This document shows, one piece after another, positions 57,891 to 64,000 of a stretch of 64,000 nt of DNA. The notes under the pieces are model-generated. The model made no database searches and had not been told where the DNA came from. It worked only from the letters and a program-made list of their open reading frames with translations. The position numbers were made by a program, and so were the translations under genes. Origin of the DNA: Candidatus Omnitrophota bacterium (GTDB taxonomy: Bacteria > Hinthialibacterota > Hinthialibacteria > Hinthialibacterales > JAKPRU01). The stretch lies in assembly GCA_029570205.1 (NCBI GenBank), contig JAKQSI010000118.1, positions 114,421 to 178,420 on the forward strand. Direction: 5' to 3'. The number at the start of each line of letters is the position of its first letter. Positions within the stretch are counted from its first letter, which is position 1.

Positions 57891-59528
57891 ATGTTTCAGG
57901 TCAACATAAGTTCCGTGGGAAGAGCGAATCTCAGAGGATTTTCCATGATAATTCTCTGTGTTTACTTAATTTATACTCAAATCGGCTGGGCGGATTCCGC
58001 CGATGCGGGCAAGGTCATTGCGCAATACGGGGATAACCGAAAAGTCACAATGGAGGATATCGCATTGTGGGCGGAGTTGCGTTGTGTTCCCGAACCTTCT
58101 GCCGAATCCGAATGGATCGGCTTCGCGGCGAAACAGATTGTGCTTGGAGAGGCGGCAATCGGGCGGCTGGCCCGGGAATATCCCCAGGAGGCGGAGCAAG
58201 TAGGTATCATTAAGCCTTATGTGCAACGTCATTATGCCGTCCAATTGCTGAGAAAGGCTTGGCTGCGGGAGTTTCAGCCCAGCGAGGAGGAAGTCCGCAA
58301 AGCCTATGAAGAATATCTTTCGACATTTTCCCGGGAACCGAAATTGACGTTCGACCACATTTTCCTCGATACGCATCGGATTACGGATGCGAACGAACTC
58401 AAAAAGGTGGAGAACCGAGCGAATGAGATTCTGCGGCGCCTTCGCGCAGGGGAGTCGTTTGCGGACCTCGCGAAACAGTATTCGGATGCGGAAAGCGCGG
58501 CGCAGGGTGGACGATCCGGCCCGATCCCCCTGGGGAAAATCTCAAAACGGATCGAGGAGTACATTCTCTGTCTCAAGGACGGAGAAATCAGCGATGTGTT
58601 TGCGGGGAAATACGGATTTCAGATTTTTCGGCGCGTTTCGCTTGCCCCGAACCCTGTTCCGACCTTCGAGGAAAAACGGGAGACCCTTGCTCGAGCGTGT
58701 TCACGCAGCAAGGCTTGGCAAAGGGAAAAAACACTTATAGAGCAAGCGGCCGGTTCGGAACCCACCTTTGACCGGGATTTCCTCAATGCTCTTCGAGAGA
58801 CCCTTCCCTGGGGATCGGAAACAATGGGATTGGATACGGAACCGGATGACCATCTTATCCGGTTCCTGCAACGCGAATGGATACTAAGGACGGAAGCGGA
58901 TCAATCGGGATTCTCCAATAGCCCGGAAGTTCTCAAAAGAACCGCTCTCTGGGCGGGGAGCGAATGCCTGAGACGTTATCTACAAGAGACTCTTCCTCCG
59001 GTCGAGGTGACGGAGGACGAGATCGCCGACTTTATTCGCAGCCACCCCGACCGCCTGATGTCGCCCGAGCAGGTTCACCTGGCGATCATCAAGGTGTTCG
59101 ACCGCATTGGGGAGGCATCCTCACCGGCGGAAATTCGCCTCGCACGGGAGGCGACTCAGGATCGACTCAATGAAGCCCTTAAACGCATTCAGGCGGGAGA
59201 GGAGTTTGCCGATGTCGCCCGCGATATCTCCGAAGACCCATCTGCCGAAAATGGCGGCGATATCGGAACCACGCCTGTTGACCGGCTCGGACATACGATA
59301 GCCAAGGTGCAGCTCGGTCTCAAAGACGGAGAAACCAGCCGCGTTGTGCGTGGGCCGGATTATGGATTGATTCTGCATCAAATCGCTACAATTCCCGCTC
59401 AACGCCTTCCCGAAAACGAGGCACAAACGGCGGCGAAAAACCAATTTATCGGGCAGAAACGAAGGGAGTCCACGCGCACCATACAGGATAAGATGCTGAA
59501 CGATATGAAATTTCAATTGGTGAACTGA
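57891..59528 (+). CDS. Periplasmic peptidylprolyl isomerase with two parvulin domains
   Basis: A 545-residue SurA/PrsA-like chaperone. The signal peptide is residues 17-35 (FSMIILCVYLIYTQIGWA). A helical N-terminal chaperone domain follows. The first parvulin domain is near 155-250 (FDHIFLDTHR...YSDAESAAQGGRSGPIPLG...LKDGEISDVFAGKYGFQIF), and the second is near 395-500 (VHLAIIKVFDRIG...ISEDPSAENGGDIG...GLKDGETSRVV). It assists folding of outer membrane proteins in the periplasm. Two starts have good ribosome binding sites (57891 and 57945); both give a signal peptide. Confidence 0.88.
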   Translation: MFQVNISSVGRANLRGFSMIILCVYLIYTQIGWADSADAGKVIAQYGDNRKVTMEDIALWAELRCVPEPSAESEWIGFAAKQIVLGEAAIGRLAREYPQEAEQVGIIKPYVQRHYAVQLLRKAWLREFQPSEEEVRKAYEEYLSTFSREPKLTFDHIFLDTHRITDANELKKVENRANEILRRLRAGESFADLAKQYSDAESAAQGGRSGPIPLGKISKRIEEYILCLKDGEISDVFAGKYGFQIFRRVSLAPNPVPTFEEKRETLARACSRSKAWQREKTLIEQAAGSEPTFDRDFLNALRETLPWGSETMGLDTEPDDHLIRFLQREWILRTEADQSGFSNSPEVLKRTALWAGSECLRRYLQETLPPVEVTEDEIADFIRSHPDRLMSPEQVHLAIIKVFDRIGEASSPAEIRLAREATQDRLNEALKRIQAGEEFADVARDISEDPSAENGGDIGTTPVDRLGHTIAKVQLGLKDGETSRVVRGPDYGLILHQIATIPAQRLPENEAQTAAKNQFIGQKRRESTRTIQDKMLNDMKFQLVN

Positions 59529-59550
59529 GCCTCCCTTCGATCTTTTGACC

Positions 59551-59660
59551 GCCCCTCATCCCAACCCCCCTTCCGGTGCGAGAGGGAGTATTCTTCCGTC
59601 ATTCCGGCGGAAGCCGGAATCCTGGGAGAAAGAGCGGGTGGCGCACGCTTCCAGCCTGTG
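59551..59660. repeat. Three dispersed elements in the gap
   Basis: 59551-59588 is a decayed CCCCTCATCCC...GAGAGGGAG element; 59597-59623 is the GTCATTCCGGCGGAAGCCGG element with its hairpin; and 59641-59660 is a decayed CACAGGCT-type hairpin. They lie between the convergent isomerase and membrane protein genes. Confidence 0.7.
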
Positions 59661-59703
59661 GTATCAGACACAATCCCCCCAATAACAGTTTATTTACAAA
59701 ACA

Positions 59704-62205
59704 CTAACGAATCGCCGCGGCATACGAATCCCCGATCCTCTGCATGGCCACACTTTTCAGCGAAGAAAGGCCCTCTAACGAAAAAATAACCATGGAAATC
59801 GCCGGATATTTCTCAAATATCTCTCGGATCTCCTGCGTTCCTGTAATTTTCTTTACCGGGATAACCGTTCGCTCGAAATGCTCACCGATCAATAATTGCT
59901 CCGCCATGATTCCGCCCTCAATGGCAACCGGCATATCCTTCGGATAGTGACGCATGTACTCCATAATCTCTTTATCCCGTGGAAACATCAAAATCGCCCG
60001 GTCATAAAATGTAATCAAATCGGGATCATAATGCAAACGAAGTTGATTTGTGTAATAGACGATGGGGGATAACGAACCGATTACGGAAGTCGCCACAACA
60101 AACCATGTGAGTACGGATGATCGGCTGAAATATCGCTCTATTGCAAGCGCAGAAAGCGGAAAGAATAGAACAAGTACAGGAAGGTAAAAACGCAGAAAAG
60201 TCAACGGCTGCCAGAGAAGAATTCCGGTCTGCAGGACAAGACCGATCGATCCCGCCGTCAGAATCGCAACGATGCCCGGATTCCGCAAATTGCGCACGGC
60301 CATCCCGAATCCGAGAAACATGAGAATCAATGTGCCGAGAGAGAATCCGATCGGGCTTGCGCCCAGGCGATACAGCCGTTGGTTTCCCTCCCAGGCCCAA
60401 AATCCGGCGGTTCCATAGACGTCGCAGAATGGAATGCGGCTCAAAAATCGAAACAGCGGCTTGCGCAAATCGGGAAACGCGCTCTCTCCGGCATGAGCAG
60501 AAAAAGCCGACGGGAGGACAAGGGAATCCGTCAATTCCCCGCCGAGGCGCAAGACATTTACGGGGACATAATCCAGGCGGAATGAGGTATAAGAAGACGG
60601 ATATTTCGCGGAAGGTCCTGCCGCACGGAAATGAATATCTATGTAAGAGTATCCTCCCAGCAGAACGGCTGACGCAGCGGTCACGACAACGTAGTTCAGA
60701 TAGTCGGACCGATTCGCTTTCTTGAGATACAAAAACATTATTCCGGCTATAAAAATACCCGCCGCAGGAAACAGTCCGGTGTATTTGGTTCCGACAGCCA
60801 GGCCGAGCGCCATTCCACAGCCCAGGATTCCGGCAGGAGCAGTTTCGGTAATTCTAAGAAGAAAAGCGAGAGCAGTAATGACGTACGCCGCGGTCCAGGT
60901 ATCGTTCTTGAGCCAGGCCGCGTGGAGAAGAATATCGGGAACACTGACCCAGAGAAACGCTGTCGCGAGGCAGGCTATACGATTTTCGGTCACGGCGCGG
61001 CACACTGCATACACGGCAAGCCCTGATAAAAACAGGGAAATCCACTGAAACAAAAAAAGTAACGGAATGTTTTTCGTGAATAACACGGCCCAGAGAAAAT
61101 GGAGTTCCGTTACCATGGGAAAATCGGTCTGGCGGATATCCCGGGTCGGATAGGGCGCCATGGAACCCTGTTGCAGGTAAAAATACACTCGGGGTAGATG
61201 ATAGGAAATTCCATCATAACCGATGAAATACAATGGAAGAAAGATATTCAGTATTAAAACAAACAGGAACGCAAGCAGAAATCCGCCGATCATCCAGCGA
61301 AGCCAGGTCGGCAATCTGTGGAATGAGGGGAAGCCCTCGACAGGGGGGAGATGAAGCGGCGGTTGCTTTCGATTCCAGATGGACAGGCAGATTGTAAGAA
61401 GAAGCAGGTGCAGGATAATCCACGCCGACTTCGAATTGAGAAGGCGGAGAATCGAGAGGAGATATCCGCTGAGAACAATCACGGCTGAAAACAGCAGCGA
61501 AATCAAAAGCGTTCGATGGGCGCGAGTCGGGAAACGGAGGAAGGAGGCCACGCAAAAAGACAGGACCAGCACACATAAAAAATCGAATACCCAGAGAAGG
61601 TAATTGAACGTAACCGATAGGATTGTTGTACTTGAGGATGCCGCATGAGACCGTCCGTCGATTTCTGGGAATTCAATTTCAAGGGAGTGGAGATCCGCAA
61701 TAAGAGGGAGTTCGCTGTCTTGATTCACAATTTGCACAGCAGGGCGGAAGGCGGTGGAACGGGAAGGGAACAAGAGGGAGATTTCGCCGTTCTGATTGAC
61801 AAAACTCGTGGGATCATCGGCCTCGACGGAGAGGAGTGGAACAGCAGGGTCTTCGGGCAATGCAGCCGGCGTAACGACTGCATCTGCGTGGCTGGTGCGG
61901 ATGGAACAGCGGATTCTTGCGCGGGTCGGCGGCCGAGTCACCGCTCCCCTTATTAAGATACCTTCGCCGGGACCGGCGGAGATCTGCATGGTAAATGTGC
62001 CGGAATCCGCGTCGGCGGGCGCAGGCACGTATGTGACAGCCGCCATTGGGCCGTTGCCGAATCCCGGCGGGAACAGATCGATCCGGCCCGCCTGCTGTGC
62101 CTCCGGCGAAAGATCGACCCGAATCAGCCGGTTCTCGGCGAACGCGCCGATTACAAGGCCGATAAGGCAAAACGAAAGAACAATGGTTCGGAAAATAAGT
62201 CGCAT
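59704..62205 (-). CDS. Large GT-C-like membrane protein (GT39 type)
   Basis: An 833-residue protein. It has a signal-like first helix, then a beta-rich extracytoplasmic domain of about 170 residues (25-200), then at least twelve transmembrane helices. The GT-C loop reads IGYDGISYHLPRVYFYLQQG, an Asp in the position of the catalytic acid of protein O-mannosyltransferase relatives. The soluble C-terminal end contains VAIEGGIMAEQLLIGEHFERTV. An N-terminal beta domain before the GT-C core is unusual. It probably transfers a sugar from a lipid carrier to a surface glycan. The ATG at 62205 is preferred over an upstream TTG. Confidence 0.65.
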   Translation of the reverse strand: MRLIFRTIVLSFCLIGLVIGAFAENRLIRVDLSPEAQQAGRIDLFPPGFGNGPMAAVTYVPAPADADSGTFTMQISAGPGEGILIRGAVTRPPTRARIRCSIRTSHADAVVTPAALPEDPAVPLLSVEADDPTSFVNQNGEISLLFPSRSTAFRPAVQIVNQDSELPLIADLHSLEIEFPEIDGRSHAASSSTTILSVTFNYLLWVFDFLCVLVLSFCVASFLRFPTRAHRTLLISLLFSAVIVLSGYLLSILRLLNSKSAWIILHLLLLTICLSIWNRKQPPLHLPPVEGFPSFHRLPTWLRWMIGGFLLAFLFVLILNIFLPLYFIGYDGISYHLPRVYFYLQQGSMAPYPTRDIRQTDFPMVTELHFLWAVLFTKNIPLLFLFQWISLFLSGLAVYAVCRAVTENRIACLATAFLWVSVPDILLHAAWLKNDTWTAAYVITALAFLLRITETAPAGILGCGMALGLAVGTKYTGLFPAAGIFIAGIMFLYLKKANRSDYLNYVVVTAASAVLLGGYSYIDIHFRAAGPSAKYPSSYTSFRLDYVPVNVLRLGGELTDSLVLPSAFSAHAGESAFPDLRKPLFRFLSRIPFCDVYGTAGFWAWEGNQRLYRLGASPIGFSLGTLILMFLGFGMAVRNLRNPGIVAILTAGSIGLVLQTGILLWQPLTFLRFYLPVLVLFFPLSALAIERYFSRSSVLTWFVVATSVIGSLSPIVYYTNQLRLHYDPDLITFYDRAILMFPRDKEIMEYMRHYPKDMPVAIEGGIMAEQLLIGEHFERTVIPVKKITGTQEIREIFEKYPAISMVIFSLEGLSSLKSVAMQRIGDSYAAAIR

Positions 62206-62499
62206 TATGAAATGCCCCAAACGGTCTGCACTTATCGGTGGAAGATAACATGTACCCCACGGCGTAGACTAGGCAGAAGTTCCTTTAACAAAAAACGCGT
62301 AACCAACCGTTTCCCCGTGCAGCAACACGCGAAACCCTTCCACCAGTTCCGGTGGCCAGTCCGTGAGGTTGGCGCAGCTCCCGCTCCACCGGGTACAGCC
62401 GTCTCGCATACGCCCGGTGGGATATGCGCCAACGCGGGCAATAAGCCGTCTCGAAGATTCTACAAGACCGGAACAATGGACCCCGGATATCAAAATAAT

Positions 62500-62535
62500 A
62501 ACCTGCCGATTCAAAAGACCGAAAGGCAGGTTTTT
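62500..62535. terminator. Terminator-like hairpin
   Basis: AACCTGCC-N17-GGCAGGTT followed by TTT on the plus strand; on the minus strand it is followed by ATTATTTT. The minus-strand use would end transcription from the tRNA side. Confidence 0.5.
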
Positions 62536-62651
62536 GGGGTGAAAAATCACGAACCGAACCGAGCAGAATACGTTCTCTCCCGGTTACTTCCTGGTTACTT
62601 CAGGGATTCCTGACCCAAACTGTTATGTTCATAAGTCCAGTGTTTTCAACC

Positions 62652-62693
62652 CGCGCCGAGAGGGAATCGAACCCCCAACCTTCTGATCCGTAG
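62652..62693 (-). tRNA. 3' half of a tRNA-Arg(ACG) gene (attachment-site scar)
   Basis: Read on the minus strand: anticodon loop CTACGGA, 3' anticodon stem TCAGA, variable loop AGGTT, T arm GGGGG-TTCGATT-CCCTC, 3' acceptor TCGGCGC and discriminator G. The bases before the anticodon loop (AGAGA) do not pair with TCAGA, and no D arm or 5' acceptor (GCGCCGA) is present, so only the half from the anticodon loop onward survives. No CCA is encoded. Such 3' halves are left by tyrosine-recombinase integration into tRNA genes. Confidence 0.7.
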
Positions 62694-62854
62694 TCTCTTC
62701 GGAGTGTTTTGTAAGTTTCCGCAAATCAAGCAATTACAAAGGCTTATTACCTTGTCCCCACGTTGACAACCCCCTCAAAATACCCTCATACTAAATTGCA
62801 ATCATAGGATAACTAATGTATACTATCCTCCAGATCTCGATCGAGGAGGAAAGT

Positions 62855-63924
62855 ATGCGACCACAGCGACCGATCAGTACCGAGCAGACGGAGAGATTGA
62901 GGGTTCTGTTGAGGGAAGCGAAAACGAAGGCGGATTTTCAGCGGGTGCAGTGTGTGTGGCTTCGTGCGACCTTGGGATTGTCGTCGTCGGAGGCGGCCCG
63001 GGCGATTGGCTGGAGTCCGGGAAGGGTGAGGATTGTGCAGAGCCGGTATTGGAAGGAAGGGGAATCGGCTTTGATCGGGATTGGACGAGGCGGGAGAAGG
63101 CGCGAGAACCTGAGCGTGGAGCAGGAAGATGCACTTCTGGGGCAGTTTCTGGAGAAAGCCGGCCAAGGAGGGATCTTGGTTGTTGCGGAGGTGAAGAAGG
63201 CGTACGAGGAAGCGGTGGGGCATCGGGTACCCAAGTCGACCGTTTACCGAATGCTGGCTCGGCACGGGTGGCGAAAGGTTGCTCCGCGACGGCGTCATCC
63301 GCAGTCCGATTTGGAGAAGCAGGAGGCCTTCAAAAAAAACTCTCCGGGATTGTTCGCCGCGAAATCCGCCGACAGGCGCGGCAAGGCAGACCGGTCCGGT
63401 TGATGTTTCAAGACGAAGGGCGTTTCGGGCGGATCAACGATCCGCGCTGCTGCTGGGCTCCTTCGGGGATTCGACCGAATGTTCCGGCTCAAATCGTGCG
63501 GGAATACACGTACGCGTTTGCCGCCATCAGTCCCCACGACGGAGTCATGGACTCCCTGGTTCTGCCGGAAGTCAATGCGGAACTCATGTCCATCTTTCTG
63601 GCGGAGGTTTCTGCCCGCCCTCCAAAGGAGTTCATTCTGATGTTCGCGGATCAGGCCGGATGGCCTCGTGCCAAGGACCTGCGCATTCCCGAAAACCTGC
63701 GATTGGCCTGGCTTCCGCCATACAGCCCGGAATGCAACCCCGTCGAGCGCCTATGGGACGAGATTCGAGAGAAATCATTCCACAACCGAGTATTCGAACG
63801 TCTGGACGCGGTGGAAGACACCTTGGTCGTCGCCTTGGCCACTCTGGAACATGATCCCCCACGGAATGTGTCAAGTCCAATGAGACAGCTCCGTTTGGAA
63901 ATTAGTGAGTGTTTCTTGTGTTGA
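62855..63924 (+). mobile_element. IS630-family transposase, two frames joined by a -1 frameshift
   Basis: Frame A (62855-63403) encodes the N-terminal helix-turn-helix region (LSSSEAARAIGWSPGRVRIVQ, then a second HTH RVPKSTVYRMLARHGW). Frame B, -1 relative to it, continues from about 63331 to 63924 with the DDE/D catalytic residues: FQDEGRFG, FADQAGW and YSPECNPVERLWDEI. They meet at eight A (63332-63339), where AAA-AAA-AAC allows a -1 slip. The joined product is about 356 residues, normal for IS630. GGAGGA lies five bases before the ATG. An inactivating one-base deletion is the alternative. Terminal inverted repeats were not found, and the window ends 76 bases after the stop. Confidence 0.88.
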
Positions 63925-64000
63925 ACTTCTTTGGTCTGGCGGGTTGATCCAGACCGCTTTCGGGAGTGCAGCGACTACCGGGGTTCCTCGGACGAATCGT

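Larger units (their letters stand above)
62206..62854. other. 649-base region: terminator, tRNA remnant and IS left flank
   Basis: This region holds a bidirectional terminator-like hairpin (62500-62535), the tRNA-Arg 3' half (62652-62693), and AT-rich sequence before the transposase. Leftward frames at 62230-62550 have no pattern and are not called. No terminal inverted repeat for the insertion sequence could be identified. Confidence 0.55.

Noticed and set aside
62230-62550. Leftward frames between the giant membrane protein and the tRNA remnant, one ending in GETVGYAFFVKG
   Set aside because: A faint similarity to FMN-binding domains was considered, but it is confined to a dozen residues and the rest has no pattern.
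1-64000. CRISPR array, rRNA, toxin-antitoxin or phage-defence locus
   Set aside because: Looked for regularly spaced repeats and known gene motifs on both strands; the repeats seen are scattered singles, and no cas, restriction or toxin genes were recognised.

Overview
The window looks like chromosomal DNA of an uncultured, Gram-negative, diderm bacterium, probably strictly or facultatively anaerobic. Supporting features are a heptosyltransferase-type GT9 glycosyltransferase, FtsX/EnvC/CtpA-type envelope genes, lipoprotein and Sec signal peptides, a CoA-disulfide-reductase/Mrp/radical-SAM operon, an orphan HypE and a B12 radical SAM protein. Many short palindromic repeats between genes, large polytopic glycosyltransferase-like proteins, DUF4159, a sialidase-fold protein and Pseudomonas-type L-rhamnose isomerase recall candidate phyla near the Planctomycetes/FCB radiation (for example Sumerlaeota or Hydrogenedentota). 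That placement is an inference and not firm.

Layout. 0-3.2 kb: tail of an unknown gene, a GT-C-like membrane protein and a CCA-adding enzyme. 3.4-8.1 kb: a sulfur/Fe-S operon (CoA-disulfide reductase with rhodanese domain, Mrp ATPase, COG0731 radical SAM), then an Rpn-family nuclease. 8.2-12.8 kb (minus): carbamoyltransferase, GT2 and a peptide-type substrate-binding lipoprotein. 13.2-19.9 kb: a signalling block (membrane histidine kinase, DUF4159, receiver-kinase hybrid, HypE, NtrC-type regulator). 20-22.2 kb: FlgM under a textbook sigma-28 promoter, then a DUF134/NifX-family pair behind a strong promoter with a palindromic operator. 22.4-30.3 kb: a fused sugar isomerase/ribulose-phosphate epimerase, TyrS, GT2, a GAF-PP2C phosphatase, an IspG C-terminal-domain protein and a methyltransferase. 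30.4-38.8 kb: a secreted alpha-barrel protein, a phosphatidylserine-decarboxylase-like protein, an unknown 552-aa protein, a B12 radical SAM/membrane protein pair and a TPR protein. 39-44.2 kb: L-rhamnose-type catabolism, a sialidase-fold protein and two gene remnants. 44.1-49.8 kb (minus): FtsX-like, EnvC-like, CtpA, TsaD, DusB in tightly packed order. 49.8-53.5 kb: surface polysaccharide glycosyltransferases. 53.5-59.5 kb: PAS kinase, a nitrilase/deacetylase/DegT aminotransferase operon and a double-parvulin isomerase. 59.7-64 kb: a giant GT-C-like protein, a tRNA-Arg 3' half that looks like an attachment-site scar, and an IS630-type transposase read through a -1 frameshift.

No CRISPR array, rRNA, complete tRNA or recognisable defence island was seen. 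The clearest unusual signals are these: two enzymes joined by a repeat-derived linker; a phosphatidylserine-decarboxylase-like protein lacking the catalytic Asp; an IspG protein reduced to its Fe-S half; a divergent FtsX with no FtsE beside it; the sigma-28/FlgM unit far from flagellar genes; and at least six families of dispersed palindromic repeats, one of which supplies a ribosome binding site. Gene starts were chosen by Shine-Dalgarno spacing where an upstream alternative existed.
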